Shown here: one piece after another, positions 23,153-35,564 of the stretch
Position numbering within the stretch: position 1 is the stretch's first letter
Layout: each line of letters opens with the position of its first letter
DNA from: Circinella minor
Lineage: Eukaryota; Mucoromycota; Mucoromycetes; Mucorales; Lichtheimiaceae
Reading direction: 5' to 3'
Length of the DNA stretch: 64,000 nt
Assembly: GCA_016758965.1 (NCBI GenBank)
Contig: JAEPRB010000078.1
Coordinates: 1-64,000, forward strand
Position numbers and translations under genes: made by a program
Notes under the pieces: model-generated
Database searches by the model: none
What the model was told of the DNA's origin: nothing
Seen by the model: only the letters and a program-made list of their open reading frames with translations

Positions 23153-23333
23153 GATCGACACTTTAAGTATAGTTGTGCCAAAGTGATATAAGAAATCAAA
23201 ACTTTTAAGAAGCGCTCAGGCATTATTTCAGATATAATATCATGCAAAACAAGCAAAACTTGAATTTTTCCTTTCTCTTTTCCGTCGCCCGTTCTTTTGT
23301 TGCGCAGTTGGATCGTTTTGGCTTGAATAAATA
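23153..23333. promoter_or_regulatory. Short divergent promoter between the triple-repeat gene and pelota
   Basis: Only 181 bp separate the two start codons, which point away from each other, so both 5' leaders and core promoters must share this interval. The pelota-proximal part is pyrimidine-rich on the plus strand (CTTTCTCTTTTCCGTCGCCCG), typical of leader sequence here. No defined binding site was recognised. Confidence 0.6.
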
Positions 23334-25267
23334 ATGAAGGTAGTAAAAAAATAAAATAAAAAATAAAGGACGGTTATTTTGAACGACACGTACAATATAT
23401 TAATAAAGTTATATATAGCTGATAAACAAAACATTAGAAAAAGATGCTTCGGGGCATGTCACATTATATCCAGAAGAACTCGAAGACATGTGGCATGTTT
23501 ATAATTTGATTTCTAAAGAAGATCAAATCAAAGCTACAACGATCCGGTAAAATGAAAAAGAAAACTTTCTATTAAAATATTTTTTTTTTCTAGTTGATGA
23601 ATATTTTCTAAAACTTTATCGTTTCTTTTTTTTTTTTACAAGACGTCTTCAATCAGAAAGTTCAACTGGATCAACAACAAGTCAGCGTACTCGAATGGTT
23701 CTTACAATTACTGTTGCAAGTGTTGATTTCGATCCCCAAGTCGGTCTTTTACGTATTAATGGTCGTGTTACAAGTGAAAATCCCTATGTGAAGGTAAACA
23801 ACTATCATGAATTTATTGGGGGGTTGGGGGTTGTCTCTCTACTTGGGATATAAAGTTTTTTTTTTTTTACTCAAACTTTTCTGGGTTTTTTTTTGTTTGT
23901 TTGTTACATCAAAAATTTAGATGGGTAGTTACCATACTATTGATTTAGAGTTAAATCGAAATTTTACTTTAGTCAAACCAGAATGGGATGTGATCGCTTT
24001 AGAACGTGTTAATGATGCATGTGATGTTACAAAACAAGCAGATGTAGCTGCTATCGTTTGTCAAGAGGGATTGGCCAATATTTGTTTTTTGACTCAGCAT
24101 ATGACGGTTGTAAAACAACGCATAGAAACACCTATTCCAAGAAAAAGAAAAGGCTCAGTAACAAATCATGAAAAGGTATAAATATAAATATATATTATGA
24201 TTTGTTTCAGTGGGTAAAATAAAGTATATGAGATTAGTTACTAATTAATTAATTGGAATAAATTATATACTATTAGGGTCTTCAAAAGTTTTATGATCAA
24301 ATTTATCAAGCCATTTTACGATTATTGAATTTTGATATTATCAAAGCTGTTATTATCGCCAGTCCTGGATTCGTTCGGGTAAAGAAACTCAGTGCAACGC
24401 TTTTTTTTACAAGAGTGAAGTTTGGAATGTATATTGAATTAGTTAATAACAATAATTGTTTTTTATATATCGTAATAGGAACAAGTATACCAATACATTT
24501 TTGACCAAGCAGTGGTAAGTTACTATACATATCATAAAAAAAGATAAATGAACCGATTACAATAAAATGTGCTCAAATTAATCTATAATTTATGCTAATA
24601 GAAAACGGATAACAAAGTGCTGATGGAGAATCGATCCAAATTTGTTTTAATTCACAGTTCTAGTGGTCATAAACATGCGTTGAACGAAGTGATGCAAGAT
24701 CCAGCAATTCAATCAAAGTTGGCAGATACCAAAGCAGCACGAGAAGTTCAAGCATTGGAGCAATTTTATACAATGTTGAATAATGATCCTGATCGCGCGT
24801 TCTATGGTATCAATCATGTATTGAAGGCAAATGAACATGGAGCTATTGGTACTTTACTCGTAACAGATGAATTATTTAGGTACGTGAACCACAAAAAAAA
24901 AACTTTGGAATTTATAAATTCAACTTATAGGAATAGAAGTGACTTAAAGAAATTGAATTATTAGATCAGCAGATATTGCAACACGGCGGAAGTATGTTGA
25001 TTTGGTGGAATCTGTTAGAAATATGGGTGGAGATGTACGAGTATTTTCCAGTATGCATGTTTCTGGAGAACGTAAGTATATTCAAAATATATAAATGTAA
25101 AACTTTCTAATAATCAATATAGACCTTGCTGACGATAAATTTATTGACAAAAAAAAAACCTCATAGAACTCAATCTACTTAGTGGTGTCGCTGCAATTCT
25201 AACTTATCCATTACCAGATATAGAGATGGAAGATGAAGAAGAACAAGAGGAAGCCAAACAAAATTAA
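23334..25267 (+). CDS. DOM34: Pelota/Dom34, ribosome rescue factor
   Basis: Nine exons (23334-23339, 23419-23546, 23643-23793, 23921-24175, 24277-24378, 24479-24514, 24602-24879, 24965-25071, 25167-25267) encode 387 residues. Dom34/pelota is an eRF1 relative that, with the GTPase Hbs1, splits ribosomes stalled in no-go or non-stop decay. The Sm-like N-domain carries [19 protein letters not shown]; the central domain has [16 protein letters not shown]; the C-domain ends [20 protein letters not shown] followed by the acidic tail usual for eukaryotic pelota. The GGQ motif of eRF1 is absent, as expected. The first coding exon is only ATGAAG, chosen because [11 protein letters not shown] matches the family N-terminus. 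Converges with the gene ending at 25471. Confidence 0.95.
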
Positions 25268-25470
25268 TTATAGAAAAAAGAAAGATAAAACAGAATGATT
25301 ACGTGTAAAATTTAATAATTGAATTATGTCTATAAAGGTCTTTATAATTTTGTATATATACAATTTTTTAAATGGATGGAGGGGGGAAATGTGTTCTTTA
25401 AAAGAAATATGGCAGGAAGAAGAAAAAAAGGTGGAGAGAGAGAAGATGATTGTTATATAAAGGACTATGG

Positions 25471-26703
25471 TTATTGTTTTAGTACTTCATCTCCAAATAA
25501 TGCAGCCGCTGCTTGAGCAACAACGGCTTGTGCGGCGGCCTGCGCAGCAGCATAATTCATAGCAAGAATTGCATCAATAGCAGCTAGGATATCAGCTTCC
25601 CACCAACCCATTTCATAGTCCACTAATCCATATCGCTCTAATTTATCAGCCCAAGCGACAACCATTTCCCGTAATCCGTATAAATGTTGATCCGTTAATC
25701 TTTCAATTTCTGAACTTGGTTCCTGTCGCTGAGCTAATGCATATAACCAACAGTTATTGAGACCTGCCCAAAACTGCTCACGATCAATTGCATTATATGG
25801 ATGATCATCCGATGTCAAGCCTAAAAAAAAATAAAAAATAAAAATTAGCTTTCTTTCTAGACATCCATATGCTTATTTAATATCTCGTTTTGATGTCTTA
25901 ATAAGAAAAAAAAAAGGAGTACCCAACTGTTCACAATGGTCAACAACTGCACTTGTTGCTTTACTAAGAGTTTGAAACCCACTGACCATATTCCGTTGTT
26001 CGACATGATCCAATGTTGCTTTTAATTGCTTTTGTATCTCTTCAAAACTGGTTGTAGATGTAGGGGGTGGTGGCTGTAATGTGGGTGCAGGGGCAGGTGT
26101 TGCTGTTGTTGTTGCTGCTTGCGCTTCTGTGACAACAGGAGCAGGCGCTGGCGCTGGCGCTGGTGTTGTGGTTGTTGCTGTGGTTGTAGCAGGTGTTGCC
26201 GTTATCGGTTGTGGTTGTGGTTGTGGTTGTTGTGTGTGCTGTGCTGGAGTGGCTGGTGGTGCTGTTACAATAGGTTTTTGTTCAACATTCTGCTCTTCAG
26301 TTTTTATAATGATTTCGGTGGTACTGGTAGTAGGTTCAGTTTTCACTGTAGATTCTATTTCCATTGGGGTAGGATAAGTATTGGAGGAATTGGTCGTAGT
26401 GGTAGCATTAGAATTATTGATAGTATCAGTATTAGTAGTAACTGTAGTATTAACAGGAACACTGGGAGAAGTAGTATTAGTTGTTGTTGTTGGAGTTATT
26501 GTCGTGGGTGTTGATTCCATACTATTACTATCATTATTATTATTATTGTTACTGGTAACAGGTTCGACTTTGACTGTTGTGTTTTCTATTGCAGGAGACG
26601 ACGTCTCAAAATCAGTCATGCTTGTATTTTCATCTAAACTACTTAATGGACTGCTTGACGTGGCTGATTGAAGTGAAGGAGATTCACCATTATTAGCTTG
26701 CAT
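25471..26703 (-). CDS. Thr/Pro/Ala-rich protein with conserved-looking C-terminal domain, unknown
   Basis: Two exons (26703-25923, 25820-25471) encode 376 residues. Residues 1 to about 210 are low complexity: Ser/Thr/Asn tracts, then PQPQPQPQ and Ala-Pro repeats. The last ~150 residues look folded: a helical segment (EEIQKQLKATLDHVEQRNMV), an aromatic stretch EQFWAGLNNCWLYALAQRQE, a WWEADILAAID motif, and an Ala-rich tail helix. No membrane segment or signal peptide. The layout (disordered N-terminus plus helical C-terminal module) would suit a nuclear or adaptor protein, but this is inference only. Its 3' end faces pelota across about 200 bp. The two long plus-strand ORFs over exon 1 are antisense shadows of the repeats. 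Confidence 0.85.
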
Positions 26704-26805
26704 ATTTTTTTTTTATTATCCACTAAAAAAAGATTTATAGTATAAACCTAATATTTGCTTCTTGCTTTGGAAATATTATATAACAATTTTTCAATCGGCT
26801 GAGCT

Positions 26806-26819
26806 CGGAGAGTTCTCCG
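26806..26819. promoter_or_regulatory. CGG-N8-CCG palindrome upstream of the 25471-26703 gene
   Basis: CGGAGAGTTCTCCG is a 14-bp inverted repeat (CGGAGA / TCTCCG) about 100 bp upstream of the start codon at 26703. CGG and CCG in inverted orientation are the half-sites used by fungal Zn2Cys6 regulators; the inner part also resembles paired GAA/TTC heat-shock half-sites. Suggestive only. Confidence 0.3.
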
Positions 26820-27350
26820 CACTTCTTGCATCTGACCAATAATTTGAATATGGCTCATACATTATTGTACTTCCGGTTTTTAACTACAATTTTTCGTTTT
26901 GATAACATTAAGTAATAAGCTCACAACTACACTTGTATATTACCAAATTTAAACTGACTGATGAGGTTCATAATGAAGTTCGCAATGATTTATTTATTTA
27001 TGAAGATAGTATAAGATAAAATGGACTGATTCAAATGAGAAGGAAGAAATAAATAAAATACAATAGTTTAAAAGAAAGAAAAATAATAATAATGTTATCT
27101 ATCCTGTACAGGCTCTTCTCCTCCTCCAGGGGCTCGCCTTGAAAAGTAGTAGACTTGTTTTTGAGTCGTATTAGATTATAGACATATATGAGGTAAACTG
27201 ACTATAACGAAGTTTATATTACGCTTCAAATGAACGATTCCACCAATGGTATACTTGGGATTGCTGGATTCGACCCAGCACACTGGGAAATCTTCCTAGT
27301 ATGTTATCGTATGAGTATTAGGTATCCATTCTGGTATAGTTCTGCTGGTT

Positions 27351-27829
27351 CTAGTCCTGTAGTATATCTTTATCGACATTGTTGACAATTGTGATGGGTG
27401 TAGCACAGTGCCCGGTCGAAAGACTTGATACTAAGATGAAAATATTCGAATCTTTGGATGAAACCGCCACAATTGAATGTTTACATCCGTGTGCGAACTT
27501 ACTTGCGATGATCATCTGAGACTTGTTGCTGCATGTCCGTGTCTTGAATATAGTAACATACAAACGAATTACCATACTTTAACCACGCAGTTGTAAAATA
27601 TTGATAGTATTGGTACCCATTATGTTATATTGAACACGCGTGTACGTAGGTGGACATCAACGGTTCTTGATCATCCATGCACACTGTTATCAAATATATA
27701 TAATATAAGCATTAACTCTATGTAAACTGATCCATCTATCGTCCTTGTTAGTTACTCTGCTGTGTCATTTAATACCGTACCTTTATTGTAGTCATAGCGA
27801 AAAGATATCAATTCAAATGCTCCGTCCAT
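27351..27829 (-). CDS. Candidate small spliced gene, unknown
   Basis: ATG at 27829 opens exon 1 (to 27781, donor GTACGG), exon 2 is 27683-27646 (acceptor ACAG, donor GTACAC), and exon 3 starts at 27542 and runs to TAG at 27351. The joins keep phase. An internal 72-nt segment, 27502-27431 (GTAAGT...TTAG), could be removed without frame change, giving 92 or 68 residues. The start reads MDGAFELISFRYDYNK and the third exon contains STGHCATPITIVNNVDKD. Composition is balanced and the DNA is more GC-rich than its surroundings. Unknown family; may be an orphan gene or a remnant, since open frames continue to about 27110. Confidence 0.35.
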
Positions 27830-30800
27830 TGTAATAACAATTCTGCAGGGATTTTGCAAAACAATATTTATTTATTTTAAAAATTTCTAGATTTAACCTT
27901 CCCGATCACGTGTCGGCGCAAGCCAAGAAACGCGTTAAGATAAATCAAAGTTTTGTTGTCGTAAATATCAAAAAAAAAAAAAAAAAAAAACTTTTAAACT
28001 CTGAGTACATTACATCCAATATATCAATGAAAAAAAAAATACTCGGATATTTTTGAATATATTCATCATGTGCTTTTGCCAAAGAAAAGGCGCGGAATTG
28101 ATTTTCTTTTGTTTATTCTATCTATATCGTACAGAAGCTACTACGCACAAAAAAAAAAGAATGATCTTTCCAAATATATTTTTCTGTTCCATTATCTACG
28201 TAACAAAAAAGAAATTATAAAAACCAATGGCAGCTTAATGACTATCAAAAAACAAAAGATAATAAATAGTAATAATATTGTTATAGACTATATCAGGAGA
28301 AAAACTGCATGGTAACATCTATAAAGAAGAACAAACATGCTTAATTAGTAAATTACGCTTTTTATATAATTAGATCTATTATCTAAAGAAATCAAAGTCG
28401 CATGCACCATTTTCAAAGAAAAACTACTATCTAATATTACTTACATACACTCACCATCCCCAACTCTTAATTTAGCATTATTTGTATATACGTAACAAAG
28501 AATAATCTTTTATCTTCTTTTTATTTTTAATAAGTTTGTATACAGTAATGTATAATAATTATATCGAACAATGATAAACTGTTTAGTACCGAATATCTCT
28601 CTCCTTTTTTAGCAGCGGCTCTATAACATTATAAATCCTATTTATTTCTCCCATATCTTTTTTTTTAATTATTCCAATAAATCAAACAGTTCACTTTATC
28701 TGCATAAAATTTTCATATTAACAGAGAAAAAAAATGTACTTATATTTGTGGCGAATCAAAAGAAATGGAGATTTTTCGTAGTGAAGGTCAAGAGATTTCA
28801 AGTATTCAAAACAGTGAGGTGAATGTGTCAAGCTATTAGAATAACTCTGCTGCTCAAAGCTGACTCATCTCTAATCATCCCCCTTTACTACATCACTATA
28901 ATTTATAATACGTAAAAGATAACGCGAATAGCTTTTTCATTCATACATGTATCTAGTAATCGATAAATAAAGTCGTCGACCTCCATTTGCATCCGTAACA
29001 TCATAACTCTTATTAAAATGTCTTCTTTTTATACTTCTTTCTCTCTTCTTCCATTTATTTTATTAACGTAGTTATATTGAGACAGAGCTGTATTTTAGCG
29101 GTTGTTATATGAGTTAGAGTATGTTAAAATGAACTTTTTAGTATAAAAAATGTGATCATCTCTTTTCATCAAAGTTCTGGATCACAATTCACACTTGACG
29201 TTTAAGGTACATTACATTTATATATAAAACTATAACAGAAACAATATAATTAGAAAGGCTGTGCCATCCGAAACCCTCTCCTCTTCAGCCTACTAGCTAC
29301 CCTCCCTTCTTATAATAATATTCCTATCATAAATATAAAAAAGGTTAATTTCGAGGTCCATAACTATCTAATAACTTTTCTCAACTTTTTTTTAATATGA
29401 AAAGCTTTAACTCACAACCGGACAAAAGTTTTTTTTTTATTATTATTTTACGTTTTAGCTCTAGATTGTCTATACGTACTCTCTCGAGTTAATTGATCTA
29501 TTGGGGGGTTTTTTGATAGTTAGATCTAGATACGTATACAATTTCGAAAAGTATTATGCGGAAAAAAAAGGGAAACATACAGTTCAGAATTTTCGCCACT
29601 AATTTTCTTTACCGTACGTATAAACGTTTTCTGTGGCACTCATTAGAGCAGTAACGAAGAGAGAAAACTAGATAAACGAATTTAGTACATAGAGTCAGAC
29701 TGGAAATAGGAAAAGTAGTGACAACAAGTGATAGAACTATCATGTGGCAGTGGCACTAAAAACTCTTGATACTGTTAATAGAATAATAAACGTTTGAGCC
29801 GCCCTGCGCCATCGTGGCGGGAAGCATGTGTAAGAACCAACTCGGCGAAAAGAAACTAACTCTTCTTAACGTACAGTAAATGGATTATGGACTAATGTTT
29901 TAACATATGACAAATACAAATAAACAGTACAAAACTACGGAAAATAGCAGCTTTTAAAATATTTTTTTTAAAAAAAAAATCGCATTAGTAAAGTATAGTC
30001 CAGTATTTTTACGTATTAGGACATACATATTATACAAGCAGGTATCAATACCAAAAGATTCCGTCGTGACATAGACATTTATAGAAAAGTATGGCCATGT
30101 TCAAATGAATGTTATACGTTTTTCTTAATACACACATCTAAACTGGTATCATAGATACTTTTAGTCTCCACAATAGTTTCCTAACATTGTTGTTACTCTA
30201 TTTGGTATTCTGTGTACAATTCTAGAACTGCTTGTATGATGTAATAATGATGACAACATTAATAGCTAAAATGTCTTTTTTTTTTATTATCGTGCTTTTC
30301 AAAATAACCTTTATTATTATATTCTCTAATTTGATTGTCATACTAGCTGTTCAAAGGAATGTATAGTATTATAAGAAGCATCGGTGTTTGTTTTATACAT
30401 AAGTGATTTGAATAATATGGAATTCAAAAAAAGGACCTTGGTAATTCAAAGGGTGAAAAAAAGAAACAGTTACAAAGTTTATCTAGTACGTACGAGTAAT
30501 AATTTAATAAACTACTATTATCGTTGTTGTTGCTCTTAGCTAGCAATATAATGTACAGTGGTTTTTAAAATATGTGCCTATTAGTTATTGCGTACGTAGT
30601 AGGTAAAAAAGTTGTTCATAATAGGAAGCGAGAAGTATCCATTAACGTATCATTAAATGTTTATAACATATTATTATCTTTATAATAATATGAAACATTA
30701 TATAAGAAATCACCAAGCCTCAATTCTTCCAATTAAATGCACAAACGTCCACTATAAACTTTTATTATTTTTGCACCATTAATTTTTCAATAGTTTCATG

Positions 30801-32907
30801 TGGATCCTTCTACATGTTTATTCGTTACTATTACACTATGATAAAGTTCTTTTTTTTTTATTCTAGTTTTATGATATTAACATCCATAAAACCAACATAG
30901 TTTTTCAACTATTACTTTCTTTTAGACAAAAAGGCAATAACAAATCATTTTATATATATAATAAGTAACCTTTCTTATTTAATTATCATGCGCATAATAG
31001 ACACAATATTTACCTCTTTCCTTTCCCCCCCCCCAATTATAAAAGGGGCGGACTATCTATTTAATATAACCTTTTTCTATAGTATAACATGCGGCGATTT
31101 TAGTACTATAAGGAAATTCACTTTGCTAAGTGTTAATAAGTATTCATTTTGAATGTACTTAAGAAAAAAAAAAGCCTTTTAGGTATGTGGCACTAGGAGG
31201 ACTGTGACACAATTTAAAGTGTTTCAAAAAATACAAGAATACCCACCTAGTTTTCTTTTTTACTACTATCTCATGACATGAATGGCCTGGAATTATACTT
31301 CAACTGGCCAGATCCTTGTTATAAATGTAGAAAAGTGTATTCTCTATCGTTTTAGCTGAGTGATAAGACAACAGTTAAATTATAGATCACCAGACTGCCA
31401 TTTATTTATTTTATTCTTTCAATTGATCCAGAACTCCTATTTTGGTTTTAATTCCTGATATATCTTTTGAAATGAAGCATTGCCAACGAAAAAGATTTTC
31501 GAGCTGTTGCATTATATCACAGGATATTTAATATCGTCATGTGTCGTCATCTCATTTTATGTTGTTCCTTATTATATACATATTTATTATCCCAATAATT
31601 CGGTTTAAATGTTATTTAGTTTTACGTACCTGTATAAGATAATTAAAAAAAAGTAGTTGGAAAAGATATACTGTTCATTTATAAATAGTAATTTTTTTTT
31701 AATATCAAGTTAACATTCTACTGTCAGTTGTTTACATTTATTTAGCAATAAGGATACCTCTAAGCTCATAAAGTATATGAATTATTATTCTATAAGACCG
31801 AGCCTTTCATAGCTATACCTGTGTATATGTAAATAATAATATCAAGAAGCAATAAAGAAGAGGCGGGGGGGGAGGAAGGAATAAGATTAACAAAAAAACG
31901 TCATATACATTAACGTTTCTTTGAGTGATAATCAGCTATCCTGCGATAAAATTTTTGCGGTGAAAACGTGGTAAAAAGGTGTGGTTAGCTTAAGTTTCCT
32001 TTTCTGATTTATGAGAAGGGGGGGAAGGCATAACTACACGTTTTCACAGCTGATTTCGGTATTCCCAAAAAGATTTTATGTGTTGTACAACTTTCAAAAA
32101 AATTTGCTTGTGAACAGCCATTTACACGACCAGATTACTAAATTAGTTTGTTTAAAATAAAACTAACTTTAATAATGTGGGGTGGGATAATTCAAATTAG
32201 AAAAAGAAAAATCGGAGTTGTTTTCGGTGGACCGGCCCGATCATCTCACATCACTTGTTTTCATCTCATCCTGTCTTCTCCCTCTTAAATATGTTGATCT
32301 CACCAGACAAAAACACAGACTTTGCTATTATACAAGCTCATAATAATAAAATATTCACATGAATATAATATATCACATTTACTTTTAATCTTCGTAAAAG
32401 TTTGTCGAATAAGGATGTACAGCGGCGCAAAATTTGAATACAATAATAGTAATAATAATAATAAAAAAAGATTGTTATCGATCGCGTGCTTCTTTATTGT
32501 TTTGATTCTAAATCTTGTGTGATTTGACGAGAATAATAATACAAGGTAATTGGTTACGTACTTGAAAACAAAAAAATAAAAATAAAAATAATAAAAAGCA
32601 TGACTCTTTTGATAGAAAATAATATAGCAAACAGATGAAGGATGGAGGCAAAAAAAAATACATTCGGAGGGTCACGAACATCTTATTTTTTTTTAACGCA
32701 AATGACATACTACTACGTACACTTTTTTTTTTAAAGAAAAAAAAAATATAAATAAGACCCAAGAAAATAAGAAAATATTGACAGCTTTTTTTTTGGGGGG
32801 GGATTATTAAAATCTATTGTATTTGATTTTATTATTATTATTTACATATAACAAATATATACACATATATATATACCTCTCTTCTATCATCGTCACAATA
32901 AATTATT
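27830..32907. other. About 5 kb gene-poor region upstream of the C2H2 regulator
   Basis: Very AT-rich with long homopolymers. A coding-like exon can be read at 28725-28839 (plus; acceptor TTAACAG, includes YICGESKEMEIFRSEGQE, ends TAG) but no partner exon was found. A small GC-rich island at 29797-29850 contains a perfect hairpin at 29807-29819 (CGCCA-TCG-TGGCG). The remainder shows nothing I can support; it may contain distal promoter sequence for the gene at 32918. Confidence 0.5.
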
Positions 32908-32949
32908 ATGAGAAATCATGCCTATTTTATTGCACCACAACCATCCTGA
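32908..32949 (+). promoter_or_regulatory. Upstream ORF overlapping the start codon of the C2H2 gene
   Basis: ATG at 32908 opens a 13-codon frame ending in TGA at 32947-32949. It begins 10 nt before the main ATG (32918) and stays in a different frame across it, so ribosomes starting there would bypass the main start. Such overlapping uORFs usually reduce translation. Confidence 0.55.
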
Positions 32950-34657
32950 TATTTTCTCTTCTTCGAGTGAAATAGCAAATAAATTTCAACTCGAACAATA
33001 TTATAATATGGATCTAATTAATCACAACATGAATCTTCTTACCGATGTTTCCGTAGAAGCCTCTACCAATAGAAGAGGGACCACATCGATGACGACGACT
33101 GGATTATCTACAGAAGATGGAAATTCAAATGGTTCTTTTTATACTAACAGCAATAATAATAATAAGGCTGGAACCTTTTCAAGTATCAATTTACTGAACA
33201 ATACTCAAGCTACTATTTCTACCACTACTGCTAATGCAGAAGGATGCATTTCTTCTTGCAGCAGTAAATATCCTGATGATTTTCTTACTTATCAAGCTTT
33301 TAACAAACCTACTAAAAGCGATGCATTGGAAACAATAAAAAGGATACAACGATCTTCTCCACAAACCATGAAAAACTCTCTTTCTACTTCATCTCAAGGT
33401 TACAACGACATCAATCAATTTCATTATGAAACAAATGATCATGGAATATCGTTACAGCAACAACAAGAAGAGTACAGTGTTAAACCTATTTTTAATACAT
33501 CTTGCTCTCCTGTACGTATTTATACATTGCTATTACAAGAAAAATATATATATATACACAAAAAGTTATCGAGTGGATCATTTTCAATAAACTAATAAAA
33601 CGTTGTGATATAATAATACCAGATACCAATAAATCGACAAGAAGCTCAGTATAATAATATGAATAATCAACAACAAGAATTATCCTTTTTGTCCATGCTT
33701 CTTGATTATAATTTAAATCAAACGCCTTGTTCATCATCTACCTTATCCTATTCTGTCTCTTCATTAATCATGGATGACTGTGATATGTTGAACTTTGATC
33801 AACAGATAGAAATGTCTACTTCCACAACTAAAACAACAACAGCAATGATATCACCAGCATTAGTAAAAGATAGTACAAATGGTTTTGAAGATTCACCAAT
33901 AATATTGAATTTTCAAAAGACAGCAACCTCGGGAACTAGCAATAATAATAGCAATATAAATGATACAACAATTCCCCAATCTTCCTCATCCTATATCAAC
34001 ATGTTGCATAGAAACAATAATTCTTTTTCTTCTTTTGGCTCTTCTTCTTCTTTAATGCTCGACACACCGCCAACACATGATACGCTTCCAAATTATTCTG
34101 TTATTCCACATGAAGATAGATCTTTGTCTTTACCTAATGAATTAGACATGATAACAACTACAACACTAAAGGAAAAAGAAAAGCCAAATTACTATAATCA
34201 ACCAATGATACCGTTATCATCTTGTTATTCTAGCACGAGTACTACGAATACTAGTTTAAATTTTCATGTGCAAAGTAACAATAACATATCACTAAGCCAG
34301 TATACAAATAATAAGCCGATTAGAATCGCACCTTACTCGCCATCACTATCCAAACGGAATCGAAATCAAAGTAATCAACATTTCATTAAACATCAACAAC
34401 AAATGACAGAAAGTGACACAACAACAACAACAACAACAACAAAAAAAACAGCGAAAAAAAAAAGAAAATACAGTGAAAGTGATCCTTGTGGTAACTGTGG
34501 TAAAAAATTTACAAGAGAAATAGATCGTAAAAGACATGAAAACACAGTTCATACGCGTCAAAAAAAATATAAATGTCGTGAATGTGGTCGATCTTTTTCA
34601 CGTCATGATTCTTTATTAAGACATGAACGAAAAGAAAAAGACTGTCGTCCTTGTTGA
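32918..34657 (+). CDS. Two-finger C2H2 zinc finger transcription factor
   Basis: Two exons (32918-33511, donor GTACGT; 33623-34657) encode 542 residues. The first ~475 are a Ser/Thr/Asn/Gln-rich region with many homopolymer runs, typical of activation or disordered regions. The DNA-binding part is at the very C-terminus: finger 1 CGNCGKKFTREIDRKRH then H after four residues; finger 2 CRECGRSFSRHDSLLRH then Cys after six residues, so finger 2 is C2HC as in several fungal regulators. A basic stretch KKTAKKKRKY precedes the fingers and could be a nuclear localisation signal. It sits after a ~5-kb gene-poor region and has an overlapping uORF, consistent with regulated expression. The specific target pathway cannot be told from sequence. 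Confidence 0.88.
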
Positions 34658-35564
34658 TCCAATGTGTAGTTGAATGATTTTTTAACAAAAGAAATTTATA
34701 CGTATTTCAATTTTTTTTTTGTTTGTTTACTTAGTTTGTGCTAGATAGTTTATTATAATGACCTTCAACTTTTTTTTTTGTTTTTGTTTCTTTTTTTATT
34801 TAGAATAATAATGTATTATAATATTACAATTGGTTACTAAATAATAATAGTAATAATAATTTATTCAAATTTTTCATTTATTATCATGCTTATATTCGTC
34901 TCACAATTACATAATAAATCACAAGATTTTTGGATATATACTTATATTTCCTCTAAATCCCTCCTCCCCCCCGTCTCTCTCCCTTTCTCTTGTTACTTTA
35001 TATATACATATAAAAGAAGATAATTAATAAATATATGGCATGTTTATTATGATAATCTACATAGTCTTACTCATGAATCTAGTGAAAAAGACATATGTAT
35101 AAATAAAAAGCAGATCGATCAATTCTTGATTTGGTACTTTTAATTTTTTATGATCAACAAAATGTCCCCCCTCCCTTTTAACACTTATCATACAACAACG
35201 GAATCAAAATAAAAAATTTGCTGCTCCTAAAAAAAAAAAAGTGAATTTCTCAAACAGTTTAAAACTCTCCTTGATTTTGTTAAATGTGATATAAACAAAC
35301 AACGCAGTAAGAAATAATGGATCGCCTGACATGGCTTTAGCGTAACAAATAGTAAGTAATTTTATTAAAGAGAAAGACTTACATGTAATACAAGGACATT
35401 TTGAAAAAAAAAAAAAAAAAAAAAAAGGACTGAAATAGGCGTTTTCCTTTTTTAGAAATATTTTCTAATGCACGAAAAAAAGGAAGAAAAATGATCAGCA
35501 GATCATGAAGTTTGCCAAAAAAAAAAAAAGAGTTTCTATTTTATTTTTTTTGATGACAGATAGA
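34658..35564. other. No gene seen; 3' flank and AT-rich spacer
   Basis: T- and A-rich DNA with C-rich patches such as CCCTCCTCCCCCCCGTC near 34960 and CCCCCCTCCC near 35165. Nothing further supported. Confidence 0.5.

Noticed and set aside
26081..26671. Plus-strand ORFs of 96-131 codons opposite the Thr/Pro/Ala-rich gene
   Set aside because: Antisense images of the low-complexity codons of exon 1 of the minus-strand gene.
27262..27280. Hairpin TGCTGG-N7-CCAGCA with TTCGA in the loop, resembling a tRNA T-arm
   Set aside because: The loop register does not fit TTCRANY, and no matching acceptor, D or anticodon arms are found around it.
29797..29850. GC-rich island with a small perfect hairpin and open readings in two frames
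   Set aside because: Too short to be a structured RNA I can name, and the two competing open frames argue against a specific coding call.
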